DNA of 64,000 nucleotides. It comes from Sulfidibacter corallicola (GTDB lineage Bacteria; Acidobacteriota; Holophagae; Acanthopleuribacterales; Acanthopleuribacteraceae). The notes under the pieces are model-generated. The model saw nothing but the letters and a program-made list of their open reading frames with translations. It was not told where the DNA came from and did not search any database. The stretch lies in contig NZ_CP071793.1 of the NCBI RefSeq assembly GCF_017498545.1, positions 3,038,001-3,102,000 on the forward strand, written 5' to 3'. The stretch's first letter is position 1. Every line of letters starts with the position of its first letter. Positions 9,214-18,536 of the stretch are shown piece after piece. A program made the translations under genes and the position numbers.

Positions 9214-9816
9214 TCAGGGACTGTCGTCAATTTCCAGGTCGGCTTCTTCGCCACCGACAACCTCGATGAGCCCTGAAGATTGGGCATGGATTCGGTAGAG
9301 ACCGGGTTCCAGATCGGCCAAATCCCAATCCCGGGTGGTGACTTCCGGAGGCATCTCCAAGGTCTTTTCGATTGGCTTGCTATCGTCCTGAGACCAAAGG
9401 GTGAGGGCCACGAAGAACGGCTCATCGGGTAGCTTCAGGTTTTCCTTGGTCACGGTCAGGGTTGCATCGGTCGCCTTGTCGAGGCTCAAAACGACCCCCA
9501 GAAGCTTCCTTTTCTCTCGTTCTCGAACGCTGAATCGGACATCCGGTATCCCCTTCTTTTCGCAAATGACGAGACGATAGGGATACTCGTCTTTCGGCCC
9601 CAATCCAAATCGAAAGGTACCTTCCAAATTGGAGACCTGATACAGGCCGGGCTTTTTGGTATCCGCCAAGACGGGGACGGTATCTCCTTGGAACGTCAAA
9701 CTCGCCTCGCCATCGAGACGCAGCGCCCCCTTGGTTTTGACGGGTGGGCAGCCCAATCTCAGGCCCGATTTTTCCAGAACGACATACAGCGTCTTGTGGC
9801 GATTATTCTTCCCCAT
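9214..9816 (-). CDS. Conserved-looking small protein translationally linked to the sigma54 activator
   Basis: The product has 200 residues, with no signal peptide or membrane helix. I chose ATG 9816 (MGKNNRHK) over an in-frame upstream start at 9840 because GGAGG sits 8 nt before it; the gene then overlaps the end of the activator gene by 14 nt. The sequence is a run of short beta strands and charged loops (GLYQVSNLEG, GLYRIHAQSS), suggesting two beta-sandwich-like halves. I do not recognise a family. Overlap and strand suggest it works with the FHA-sigma54 activator, and it converges on the kinase gene. Function unknown. Confidence 0.7.
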   Translation of the reverse strand: MGKNNRHKTLYVVLEKSGLRLGCPPVKTKGALRLDGEASLTFQGDTVPVLADTKKPGLYQVSNLEGTFRFGLGPKDEYPYRLVICEKKGIPDVRFSVREREKRKLLGVVLSLDKATDATLTVTKENLKLPDEPFFVALTLWSQDDSKPIEKTLEMPPEVTTRDWDLADLEPGLYRIHAQSSGLIEVVGGEEADLEIDDSP

Positions 9817-11422
9817 GGTCAAACCTCCATCCTTCGGCATTCAATTGTCTCATTCGGCGCCGCAGCGCCTGGGCGGAGAGATTCAGGTGGTCTGCCGCCC
9901 GAGCCGTCACGCCCCGTACCTGTCTCAAAGTCGCTTCGATTTCCTCCGCGTCGATCTCTTCCGGAGCGCGTATTTGCGGATGCGCCTCCATCAATTTGTA
10001 AAGTGAGCCCCGCGCGATGTTCAGGTAGCGCGCGGTAGCCTTGACATTCCATTGGTTGGCACGCAAGGCCTCGAGAAGATGATCGGCGTCGATTTGGTTA
10101 GGCTTTTTCCGCTCGTAGCTCGGTGCTTTTCCCTCGGAAGACGCGTCGCGATCCCTGTCGTTTTTCAGCATGGTTCTGATCTTGTCGGAAAAGATCAGTT
10201 GGGGTGACTCCCTGCTATCGATAACCAAGCTCCGAACCACATTGCGAAGCTGGCGCAGGTTACCGGGCCAGGAACAGTCCAACAAGGCGACGGCCAATTC
10301 GACGGGAATCCAGGGCTCGTCATAGGGATCGCCGGGATGAAGCCTGTGAATCTGACCGATTTCGGCGAGCTCTTCCCGAACAAAATGGAGAAACAGGCGC
10401 CCCAGGTCATCCAGGCGTTGGCGAAGCGGAGGAAGCGTGATTTGATATCCCGCCAATCGATGGAAGAGCGGCGCCCTGAAGGAGGTACGCTCGATCATGG
10501 CCTCCAAGTCGGCGTCAGTGGCCGCGATCAAGCGAGCTCGAAAGCGAAAGGAACGTTGGGAGCCGAGCGGCATGACCTCGCCGGTTTCGAGTGCCCGCAA
10601 GAGGCTCACCTGGATTTCCGGAGGGGTCTCTCCGATCTCGTCCAGAAAAAGCGTGCCGCCTTCGGCAGCCCGAAAAAAACCCAATTGGTTCCGATCTGCA
10701 CCGGTAAAGGAGCCTTTGATTGCGCCAAAAAGCTCGGAAGCCGCGAGGTTGGGGGGAATCGACGCCAAGTTCACGGCCAAGAAAGGTTTCTGCTTACGGC
10801 TGCAGTCGTGAATGGCGCGTGCCACCATCTCCTTCCCGGTACCCGATTCACCTCTCAATAACACAGGGGTACTCAAGTCGCCGATACGACCGATTTCTCG
10901 ATAGAGATCCCACATCCGTGCATTTGCGCCAACCATGCCGTACGCATGGATGCCATCGGGGCAAGCCTGTCGATCTGCGTGGCAGTCGGGGATGGCTAGA
11001 TGCAACCAAAGCACGATACGATCGGCAAGCGTGATGGGCACGCCATTTTCCAAGGAGGCACGGGAGACCAGGCGCTCGGCCTCGAGGGGTTCGGTGCCGA
11101 TGATGACTTCGGTCTTGTTCCGCCCACGGCGGATCCAGAGGTTCCCTTTCGAGTCGCCCTGAACCGACAAGGGCGTCCGACTGAGATAGGGATCGTGAAG
11201 GGAATGGCCCAGAGCGCCGCCAGGAGGGAAAAAATCGGGAGCGACGCGAGAAAGCTCCTCTTCGCCGTTATCCCCCGCTTCGATTAGGAAAGCTCGGTCG
11301 CCGATTCTTTGCAAATTGGGATGGGCGATCAGGGTCAGAGCGGGAATAGGCCTCTGGCCATGCCCAGGCATGCCTTTTTTCGGCTGAGCGGTGGTGCCGA
11401 AATCGTCCTCGAAAACACCCAT
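9803..11422 (-). CDS. Sigma54-dependent transcriptional activator with FHA-like sensor and tandem HTH
   Basis: The product has 539 residues from ATG 11422. A longer frame starts at 11527, but a TTGACA promoter (11457-11485) lies inside that extension and GGAGG precedes 11422. Residues about 28-145 resemble a degenerate FHA domain (LSR core and a GVPITLADRI-type final strand; the usual His after Ser-Arg is Thr). The AAA+ sigma54-interaction domain spans about 158-400: Walker A GESGTGKE 191-198, sigma54 loop GSFTGA 237-242 (family GAFTGA) and Walker B TLFLDEI near 257-263. The C-terminus holds two Fis-like helix-turn-helix segments in tandem, instead of the usual one. FHA domains read phosphothreonine, so the convergent Ser/Thr kinase is the obvious input. 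It should open sigma54 promoters, with targets unknown. Confidence 0.9.
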   Translation of the reverse strand: MGVFEDDFGTTAQPKKGMPGHGQRPIPALTLIAHPNLQRIGDRAFLIEAGDNGEEELSRVAPDFFPPGGALGHSLHDPYLSRTPLSVQGDSKGNLWIRRGRNKTEVIIGTEPLEAERLVSRASLENGVPITLADRIVLWLHLAIPDCHADRQACPDGIHAYGMVGANARMWDLYREIGRIGDLSTPVLLRGESGTGKEMVARAIHDCSRKQKPFLAVNLASIPPNLAASELFGAIKGSFTGADRNQLGFFRAAEGGTLFLDEIGETPPEIQVSLLRALETGEVMPLGSQRSFRFRARLIAATDADLEAMIERTSFRAPLFHRLAGYQITLPPLRQRLDDLGRLFLHFVREELAEIGQIHRLHPGDPYDEPWIPVELAVALLDCSWPGNLRQLRNVVRSLVIDSRESPQLIFSDKIRTMLKNDRDRDASSEGKAPSYERKKPNQIDADHLLEALRANQWNVKATARYLNIARGSLYKLMEAHPQIRAPEEIDAEEIEATLRQVRGVTARAADHLNLSAQALRRRMRQLNAEGWRFDHGEE

Positions 11423-11758
11423 GGAATCGGTTGAGCCTCCAAATTTGCTTGATATCATCACAAACAAATTTAACCCAGGTGTCAAGTTTTGCGTTACCGC
11501 GCTCGATGACGCACGTCGGCCATCCATTCAATCCAGTTTTACCCGAAACAGGAGAAGACCTTCGGAATCGATTGGGCGCCGTTCCGCATGTGTCATGCTG
11601 TCCGTGGACAACTGAACGTCATTGAACCCGACACACCAACACACGGAAATCCAGCCCATTCGCGAGTCCCGTTTTTTCCCGAAGCGGACGCAACCAAACG
11701 GCCGAACGCCTCGCCCTCCCGACCCCCGCGAAACCCACCGAGGGAATCGGCAAAACCG
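11423..11758. other. Intergenic region upstream of the sigma54 activator
   Basis: These 336 bp lie between the Nudix gene and the activator gene, both on the minus strand. Positions 11430-11500 are AT-rich and contain the activator promoter. No gene or further site is evident in 11500-11758. Confidence 0.5.
11457..11485 (-). promoter_or_regulatory. Sigma70-type promoter of the sigma54 activator gene
   Basis: On the minus strand a perfect TTGACA (11480-11485) is followed after 17 bp by TGTGAT (11457-11462, four of six consensus matches). Transcription would begin near 11450, leaving a short leader with GGAGG before ATG 11422. This supports the shorter start for the activator. Confidence 0.55.
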
Positions 11759-12202
11759 TCAGGCCCACTCACGCCGTTGGCAATCACCCAGGTAACGCGT
11801 ATCTGCCTGTGCTTTCTCGAGATCGGCCTGAATGGCCTCGTTGATCGCGGGGTACAACCGCACCGAACCCAACTCGGCCAGGTCCAGCCACAACACTTCC
11901 GCCGCCGAGGTCTCGTTCCGGTTCAGGACCGGCTCGCCCGCCACGATCTCGGCATCGAACACGACGTGCACGGTCTGGGGGATCTTGGGCTGGGCCATCA
12001 TGTCGCCCACGTAGCGCAGATCGCCGATGCGGACGGTCAAACCCAGCTCCTCGGCAAACTCGCGGCACACCGATTCGGCCAGGGTCTCCCCTTCGTGCAC
12101 GCCTCCGCCGGGAATCGCCAGCACCCGCCCCTTGGGGTAGTCGTAGGCCAACACCAACATTTTTCCATCGCGAATGATCATTCCCGCGCCTCTCACGCGC
12201 AT
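11759..12202 (-). CDS. Nudix hydrolase
   Basis: The product has 147 residues; ATG 12202 (MRVRGAG) is preceded by GGAGG with a 6-nt gap, better than the upstream GTG at 12217. It carries a complete Nudix box: GGGVHEGET, then REFAEELGL, matching G-x5-E-x7-R-E-x2-E-E-x-G-hydrophobic. Nudix enzymes hydrolyse a nucleoside diphosphate linked to another group; the substrate cannot be read from the sequence. Cytosolic and soluble. It stands alone, 336 bp before the sigma54 activator gene. The family assignment is firm; the substrate is unknown. Confidence 0.92.
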   Translation of the reverse strand: MRVRGAGMIIRDGKMLVLAYDYPKGRVLAIPGGGVHEGETLAESVCREFAEELGLTVRIGDLRYVGDMMAQPKIPQTVHVVFDAEIVAGEPVLNRNETSAAEVLWLDLAELGSVRLYPAINEAIQADLEKAQADTRYLGDCQRREWA

Positions 12203-12376
12203 CTGCCGCCTCCACACAGAGATACCGCTTCACATGGTGTGCGATGCCACGATGTCGCCTCGCGATCATGGCACACCGTCCCGTCAAGTGAGCCTTTGCC
12301 GGAAAAGGTTAAAACTACCAAAGATTGGGAGCGAAGTCTCAGATAAATCCGGTTTTCCTCGCCGGAAACCCGCAAA

Positions 12377-13711
12377 TCACGGTGCGTTGGTCACGATCAA
12401 TTGGGTCAGGTGATGGTCGTTGCGATCGGGGGACCACAGCACCTGGGCCACGACGCCGGAACCGATTTCGGCTTGCCAGACCTTGCCTCCCGGCCGATCC
12501 AGCTCCAACACCTTCGGCGCGAAATCGGTGGTGTCGACCCCGGAAAGATAGAGCCGATCCCAATTGGGTCCCTCGATGACCACCGCGAACACGTTGCCGC
12601 CCGGATCGGCCAGGTAATTGAAGTAGAAGGGACCATCGACAATGAAGCGAATTTCGCGGGCGATCCGGCCCGGGAACAGCGATTCGTGCCGAAAGGATGC
12701 GACGCGCTGATCGTCCATTTGACTGCCCTGATTGGCGGCGACGACCTGATTGACGTTGAAATTCAAGCCGTGGCTCAAGGCCCGAATCACCAAATCGTTG
12801 AACGGCGGAATCTCCCGTTGTCGCATCAGGGCCCGCAATGATTTGGGATTCTCGGGCGGCGGTGCCGGAGCGTGCGTCTCGAGGTACTGTTGTCGCCACC
12901 GGTACAGCCCCCACACGGCGCCGCCGATCAGCACCAGGCAAAAGAGGATCATCCCGAGGCGCGCGTAACTGAATCGGCTCGGTTTCACGGGCAGGATGCG
13001 GGGCTCGTGCTCTTCGGCATCCTGGGGCAGCGCATCCAGCAGGACATCGATCGTGATGACCCGGGCCGGGGATTTGGCGAACTCGACCATGGTACGCGGA
13101 TGAATCGCCCTTGCCGCGTTCAGTCGGTGGAGGTCGCGACTGGTGAAAGGACCCTTGCGATCGGAACCCTGAAGCAGGAAAAACGCGTGGCTTTTGCTGA
13201 CTTCCAGCGGTCCCTCGACAAAATTCTTCAATAACTCGCCGACCGTCTTGTACTTTCGGTCGCGAGCCGGATAGGAAAGTTTGGCATCGGGGTTGACGCT
13301 CTTTTGCGCGACCTGTCGTTTCAATTGGTCGAGGTCGTAGGGACCCTGACTGCGTCCCGATTCCTCTAAATAGAAGTGGGTGGGCAGCGGTTGGTCCGGG
13401 GGCACGGCGGATTCGGTGCGCCGTGACGGGGTTTTCGGCTTGGGCTGCGGCGGTTTGGGAACCTTGGGAACGTCGGAGGCACCCGCCGGCCCGGCATCGG
13501 GCAGGGTCGATGGACCCGAGTCGGCGCCGGCATTCTCGGTTGCCAACCCCTCGGTCAATCGGAACGGCTTCGCGTTTTCGCCCGTGGAAGTCAAGGCCAC
13601 CATGGTTTCACCGGTGATCTTGCCCTTGTCGGCGTATTCCAGGATTTTTTCGCGACTGAAGGGGCCGTAGAACTTGCCCCGCTTCTCGATATACCAACCG
13701 GATTTAGACAT
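12377..13711 (-). CDS. Membrane protein with three GYF_2/DUF4339-like domains
   Basis: The product has 444 residues. I place the start at ATG 13711 (MSKSGWYIEK), since the longer frame from 13792 adds an Arg-rich segment unlike a protein start. Residues 5-52 are a GYF_2 (DUF4339) domain, with W-Y at the start and YGPFSREKI. Related copies lie at about 112-165 (QGPYDLDQL) and 175-228 (KGPFTSRDL). A Pro-rich linker separates copies one and two. One membrane helix at about 252-270 is followed by a 170-residue beta-rich C-terminal domain that should be extracytoplasmic. GYF_2 domains are thought to bind proline-rich partners, so this may be a cytoplasmic adaptor coupled across the membrane. The partner is unknown, and the neighbours do not obviously form an operon with it. 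Confidence 0.8.
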   Translation of the reverse strand: MSKSGWYIEKRGKFYGPFSREKILEYADKGKITGETMVALTSTGENAKPFRLTEGLATENAGADSGPSTLPDAGPAGASDVPKVPKPPQPKPKTPSRRTESAVPPDQPLPTHFYLEESGRSQGPYDLDQLKRQVAQKSVNPDAKLSYPARDRKYKTVGELLKNFVEGPLEVSKSHAFFLLQGSDRKGPFTSRDLHRLNAARAIHPRTMVEFAKSPARVITIDVLLDALPQDAEEHEPRILPVKPSRFSYARLGMILFCLVLIGGAVWGLYRWRQQYLETHAPAPPPENPKSLRALMRQREIPPFNDLVIRALSHGLNFNVNQVVAANQGSQMDDQRVASFRHESLFPGRIAREIRFIVDGPFYFNYLADPGGNVFAVVIEGPNWDRLYLSGVDTTDFAPKVLELDRPGGKVWQAEIGSGVVAQVLWSPDRNDHHLTQLIVTNAP

Positions 13712-13995
13712 GGTTTTCATCCCCGTCGACCGACGTCGAGAGTGAGAGAAACGAATCGAGGCGAACCGTCGGGGCGTGCCCGCATTTGCCAAAGGGGCGC
13801 CGTCGCCGGAGATTGGCCAACGGCCTTACCGGCCCTGCCCGACCCACTACGGCGCCGACCCTCGTCGTCATGCGGGAACTCCTCGCGAAAATCGCTTCGA
13901 AACATTCGACATTCGGGCTCTCCGAGCAAACTGGTTGCAAGGGTTGGGAGACGGGCATCGCTGCCCGCCTCCCCAAATGGATGGAGCCTCACGGG

Positions 13996-16900
13996 TCAGG
14001 GACGGGGCGATCCCGCCGTCGTCTCGGCCGCGAGTTTGCGCTGCTTCAGTTCGAGGAACGCCGGAGTTCCCGGCGAAACGGCGTGCTTGCCGCTCGACCG
14101 CATGACCGAAACGCCGCCCACCCGCTGCTTGGTGGCATCGGCCGTGGTTCGCATGTTGAAGACCCGCACGTTGTCCAGATGCAGGTCATTGCCGGAGACT
14201 TGCCCGAAGATCGCCAATCGCACGTCTTGGGTACCCGGCGTCAGGGTGAATTGGTCGCGATTCGGCGCCTTGGCTTGGTGCCAATCCCACCAGGGCGAGG
14301 CATTCAACGTCTGACCCTCGTAATCGATCGGCTGGGTCGCCACTTGGAAACGGATGCCCGAGCCGAGCTGGGTGAAGGCCCCGCCGCCATCGACGGTGCC
14401 GATCCCGACGATCGCTTCGGCCGCTCCGGTGGAACCCCACAACAACTCGAAGTTGATGAAGGTGATCCCGGTGGCGGGCACGTTGAACGCCGTGGTGGAT
14501 ACGCCGGTCTGCTCGGTATCGGTGGTGGTCAGGGAGCGGTTGATCAGGGTGTTCCCGAACAAGGTCCCGCTGAAGGCCGTGGATGCGCCCCAATTGCTCT
14601 GACCGTCGCTGTCGTCGACGAACGGGAAGGTGGACCAACCCGCCGGCAAGGCCGCATCGTCGAAGGTTTCCAACACCAACGGCGCCGAGGAGACCAACAG
14701 CCCGTAATCGGTGCCCGGCTGGTTGCTGCTCTCGAAATAGCTCACGAGAATGTAGTAGGTTCCGGGTTGGAGCACGGCCGCCACGTTCTCGTCCCCGTCG
14801 GCCGAGGCGCTGAGCAGCGTGTGGGAAAAGGCGTTGTTGAAACCGGGCAGGTAGAAATTGGTGCTCTCGTAGGCAGCGTTGGTCACGACGAGGTCCAGGT
14901 CGGCACCCGCCTGGTTGGGCGCGACGGCGATCACCATCGCCGTGGGTTCGTCCAAGGTGAAGGTGTACACATCCTCGTAGTCGTCGCCGGTCAACGTTTC
15001 GAGAACCACGCCCTGGTCGGATTCGGCGATTTCACCCAACACGTTGATGTTCCAGCTATCGCCGATCTTGACGAGTTGCTGGGCGGTTTCGTAGGAATTG
15101 TTGTTTTCCACTTCGAGCAGGACGCCGTCCTGGGCCGCACTCATGGAATTGGCCGACAGGCCGCTGAGGTGGCGCCGCGCGGGAACCAGGTGTTCACCCC
15201 AGAGGGTGAATCCGGCCCATTGGGATCCGTCGGCCACCGCGCGTACCCAGGCACCGTTGGCCAAGGTGTTGGCATCGGGAAAGAGCCCGTCCAGCACGGC
15301 CGCATATTTGGATTTGGCGGCGACCGAAACGGGGTCCGAGCGCTGCAGTACGGTTCCGTCGGAAGACATCGCCTCGAACACGATCGAAGCGGCGCTGTCG
15401 CCGAGATTGGTCGCCACCAGGCTGGTGAAGGTGGTGCCCTGCATCTGGAAATGCGGATAGATCAGGACCTGGCCGTCGGCGTAGTTGCCCTGCAGGCCGG
15501 TGAAGATGTCGTTGCCGGAACCCACCGGCGTGCCGAACAATTCGTACCCGATCAGGGGCTGGTCGGAATCCACCTGCATCCAGCTCGTTCCGGCAGGGAC
15601 GCGATCCTGGGTGTTGGCGTCGAACAGCAGGGTTTCCTTGCCGCCGGGTGTCAGGGGCGGTCGTTGGCCGGACTGGATGACGCTGCCGTCGGCACCGTAG
15701 AAGGTCTCGGTCACGGTCGCATTCCCGCTACCCACGTTGATATAGACCATGCCGGTCCAGAATTGACCGGTATCCACGGCCACGTGCAGGAATTGGAGAC
15801 TGTTGCCGGACTGGTCGTTGAGACCCAGCGAAGCCACCTGGTTCCGATCGGGGAGGCGCGTGAAAAATTCCATCGAGGCCATCGCCTCGCGATCGCTCTG
15901 CAGTTCGCCCCAGACGTTGGGAACCGCGTTGAGATCACTGAAATAGTCGGTCAACACCCGCGAGTCGCGCGCATAGGCCTGGCTGTGTCCCAGGACCGAG
16001 GCGCTGTCGCCGGTGGGCCGGCGAAATAGCTGTGACGAGACCGCCAGGTTGGTGGCGTTGACCGTCGACAGCACGGTTTCGAAATTGACGGTATCGGTGG
16101 CGATGTGCGGCAGGAAGGTCCGGTTCTCCAAAGCCGAAGCCCCCCAAAAGGCCGAGCGCACCTCTTCGGAGCGGTTCTCGGCGTAGACCGTCAGCGGGGC
16201 CGAGCTGGCCACCTGGATCCAGGTAACCTGCGCGGCCTGGGACCCGAAGATATCGCCCACATCGAGCCACCATTTGCTGAACCCTCCGATCATCGCGGAA
16301 ACGGAGGCCTGACCGACGACCGCACCCGCATCGTCGAAACCGAAGACCTGTACGGGCACTTCCAGACTGCGGGGATTCAAGATGCCCAACCAGGTGGTTT
16401 CGGCACCCGTGCCGTCGACGCGGACCTCGGGAATCACGACGCGATGGGTCAGCTTCGATCCGCGCGTATCGTCGGTGTCGTCGCGATTGGCCAGGATATC
16501 GATGTTCTCCGTGGTCTGGTTGGCGGTGGTCACAACCGTGACGAACTCGGCGGGATCGTCGCCTTCGCCGCCTTCGTTGGCCCCGTTGTAGAATTCTTCG
16601 TCACCGGGAAAATCGCCGAGCACCACGTTGCCGCCCACGTTTCGGTTGGAGCGGACCGGTTGGCTGTAACGACCCGTGGAGCGCCGGCTCAGGTCGGCGA
16701 TCTCGACGCTGTACTGGCCGGGCGGCAGCAGTGGGATGCGGTACTGGCCGGGCACGATGGGCCCGCTGATCTTGGAGGCGGCGTTCGAGAAGATCGTATC
16801 GCGGCCGCCGCTGCGGTCCCGTGCGATGACGTTGACGCCGCTGGCGGGAAGCACGCCGTCCTCGAGGCGGATCATCCCGGCCAGGGTCGACATGCCGTCG

Positions 16901-17640
16901 CGTCCGTGGGGATGGGTGCCGTAGAGTTCCAGGAAGGCCGACAGATCGTCGCGAGTCAGGTCGGTGAGCTGGGCGGTGGCGCTGCCTGCGCTGACCGACC
17001 AGTACATGATTTCGACCGAGCTGGCGGGCGGCACGCCGAAGGTTTCGTATTGCTGCCCGCGCGCGACCATGTCGCCGTTGACGATGGAGTGGCCCAACCC
17101 GACCAGGTGGCCGAACTCGTGAACCATGATGCGGCGTACACCCGCGTCGGAGAAGTTCGCCATCGCCGGCCCGCCGAAGATCACGTAACCGATGTTCAGG
17201 TATTCGTCGCGCGGCGCCAGATGGCTGGTGAAGGCCAAGACGTTGGCGCTGGCACCGGTTTCCTGGAAGATGGCGCCCGTCTCGTCGAAAACGAAGACGA
17301 TCCGCCCCTGTTGGAGGTGGCTGTTCAATTGGGCGAAGGTGCTGATATCCTCGGCGATGCGCTCGCCTTCCTGGATGACGAGGGTACTGCCCTCGACCGC
17401 CCCCCACTTGTTCATTTCCGCCACCGCAAATTGGTTGGCGAGGTCGGCGTTGATGACGCTGGTCAATCGACCCGATTCCACGTGATAGACCATGGGTTTG
17501 GCGGTGTTCCACACGAGCGGCTGGCCGTTGGATTGAAAGTCCACCGGACCGCCGGCCAATGATGGCAGCAGGGCCAGGAGGCTACAGGCGGTGATCGCGA
17601 AAATGCGGTGCGGTAGTCGTTTTGGCGTCCAGGTGTTCAT
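13996..17640 (-). CDS. Secreted matrixin-like zinc metalloprotease, multidomain
   Basis: The product has 1214 residues with a Sec signal peptide (basic start, hydrophobic 12-29, probable cleavage near 30). The metzincin zinc site HEFGHLVGLGH is at 174-184 with catalytic Glu175, and a Met-turn Met at about 212 (EIMYW), so it should be an active extracellular endopeptidase. Residues about 250-330 look like a Cna-B/carboxypeptidase-regulatory-type fold. A long beta-rich centre follows. A PPC-like domain (ENNNSYETAQQL onward, about residues 850-980) and a cleaved-adhesin/MAM-like beta sandwich (LETFDDAALPAGW onward) make up the C-terminus, typical of substrate- or surface-binding modules. Its ATG overlaps the stop of the upstream secreted gene by 4 nt (ATGA), so the two are translationally coupled. 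No autotransporter or sorting motif is seen at the very end. Confidence 0.9.
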   Translation of the reverse strand: MNTWTPKRLPHRIFAITACSLLALLPSLAGGPVDFQSNGQPLVWNTAKPMVYHVESGRLTSVINADLANQFAVAEMNKWGAVEGSTLVIQEGERIAEDISTFAQLNSHLQQGRIVFVFDETGAIFQETGASANVLAFTSHLAPRDEYLNIGYVIFGGPAMANFSDAGVRRIMVHEFGHLVGLGHSIVNGDMVARGQQYETFGVPPASSVEIMYWSVSAGSATAQLTDLTRDDLSAFLELYGTHPHGRDGMSTLAGMIRLEDGVLPASGVNVIARDRSGGRDTIFSNAASKISGPIVPGQYRIPLLPPGQYSVEIADLSRRSTGRYSQPVRSNRNVGGNVVLGDFPGDEEFYNGANEGGEGDDPAEFVTVVTTANQTTENIDILANRDDTDDTRGSKLTHRVVIPEVRVDGTGAETTWLGILNPRSLEVPVQVFGFDDAGAVVGQASVSAMIGGFSKWWLDVGDIFGSQAAQVTWIQVASSAPLTVYAENRSEEVRSAFWGASALENRTFLPHIATDTVNFETVLSTVNATNLAVSSQLFRRPTGDSASVLGHSQAYARDSRVLTDYFSDLNAVPNVWGELQSDREAMASMEFFTRLPDRNQVASLGLNDQSGNSLQFLHVAVDTGQFWTGMVYINVGSGNATVTETFYGADGSVIQSGQRPPLTPGGKETLLFDANTQDRVPAGTSWMQVDSDQPLIGYELFGTPVGSGNDIFTGLQGNYADGQVLIYPHFQMQGTTFTSLVATNLGDSAASIVFEAMSSDGTVLQRSDPVSVAAKSKYAAVLDGLFPDANTLANGAWVRAVADGSQWAGFTLWGEHLVPARRHLSGLSANSMSAAQDGVLLEVENNNSYETAQQLVKIGDSWNINVLGEIAESDQGVVLETLTGDDYEDVYTFTLDEPTAMVIAVAPNQAGADLDLVVTNAAYESTNFYLPGFNNAFSHTLLSASADGDENVAAVLQPGTYYILVSYFESSNQPGTDYGLLVSSAPLVLETFDDAALPAGWSTFPFVDDSDGQSNWGASTAFSGTLFGNTLINRSLTTTDTEQTGVSTTAFNVPATGITFINFELLWGSTGAAEAIVGIGTVDGGGAFTQLGSGIRFQVATQPIDYEGQTLNASPWWDWHQAKAPNRDQFTLTPGTQDVRLAIFGQVSGNDLHLDNVRVFNMRTTADATKQRVGGVSVMRSSGKHAVSPGTPAFLELKQRKLAAETTAGSPRP

Positions 17641-18296
17641 CGGTCACCTACCTTTTTGGAAACGGTGACCACGTGGCCGGCCAACATGTCGCGCAGCAGC
17701 GCCTTGAAGCGCTGGGCCGGTACCCCGTCGGTGCCGCGCTTGGCGCGTCCCGGGAGCTGTGAGTCGATGGCCTGGCGGATCATCGGGGCGTAGGCGGTGC
17801 GGCTCGTTCCGCGGTCCATCTTGTGAAAGATGTGGGCGTTGCTGATGCCGTTGTAGGCCAGCCCGTCGTGTACCCAGAACATGCCCTGGGCCAGGCCGAC
17901 GGGGGCGGTGAGCCCGTTTTCGTGGCGTTCGGCCAGGAACAGCAGGTAGGTGCGACCCTTTTCGAAGGTGGGAATGCCCAGTCGGTCCGCGTAAATGGGA
18001 AAGTGACCGCTTTTGGCGGCATTGCCGAGCTGCATGAATTCGAAGGTGCTCGACTGCTTGCCCTTCAGGCTGTCGAGAATTTCGAAGGTATAGCGCACGG
18101 CCGGCAGCATCACTTCGCCACGGCTGTCTTTGACGCTGGTCAGTGTCACGTCGAGACAGCGTCCCTCGAACACATGAACCGCCTCCCGGGCGAGATCGGT
18201 GACATTCAGGGCGACCACCTGGGTCGCCGACAACTGACCGCTGCCGGTGAGAAGGAAGAAGAGGCAACCCAAGGTCGATAGGTGGAAACGTTTCAT
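17637..18296 (-). CDS. Secreted protein coupled to the metalloprotease
   Basis: The product has 219 residues. GGAGGAG stands just before ATG 18296. The N-terminus is a signal peptide (MKRFHLSTLGCLFFLLTG, probable cleavage after LSA-T near 25). The mature part has a beta-rich core (HVFEGRCLDVTL, VRYTFEILDSLKG) like small extracytoplasmic domains that accompany secreted hydrolases. I do not recognise a named family. The stop overlaps the start of the metalloprotease gene by 4 nt. It could be a chaperone, inhibitor or cofactor for the protease; that rests on context only. Confidence 0.78.
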   Translation of the reverse strand: MKRFHLSTLGCLFFLLTGSGQLSATQVVALNVTDLAREAVHVFEGRCLDVTLTSVKDSRGEVMLPAVRYTFEILDSLKGKQSSTFEFMQLGNAAKSGHFPIYADRLGIPTFEKGRTYLLFLAERHENGLTAPVGLAQGMFWVHDGLAYNGISNAHIFHKMDRGTSRTAYAPMIRQAIDSQLPGRAKRGTDGVPAQRFKALLRDMLAGHVVTVSKKVGDR

Positions 18297-18536
18297 AGCT
18301 CCTCCGGAGGAAAATAGGGAGTCGTCGCTCCCGGTCTGTGGGTTTCCATCCCTGAACGACGACGTGGGCTCCTGCCCGCCCGCTGCCGGACCTTTGTCGT
18401 GGGCCCGGTCATCGCCATTGTCGCGTGAGGAATGAGAGCCAACACCGTCCGCACCAAGACGTCTTCGCGCAGAGGGTTCCGATGAGGACGGTCGGTTCGG
18501 ATGTTTGGGGTTGGTGTTAAGTCTAAATGAAAACGG

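Noticed and set aside
11422..11527. Longer start for the sigma54 activator at 11527
   Set aside because: A TTGACA promoter lies inside this extension and a GGAGG precedes the inner ATG at 11422.
13786..16029. A 747-codon plus-strand open frame opposite the metalloprotease gene
   Set aside because: It is antisense to a gene with signal peptide, zinc site and ribosome site; its translation is rich in His/Gly/Arg with no motif, as expected for a shadow frame in GC-rich DNA.
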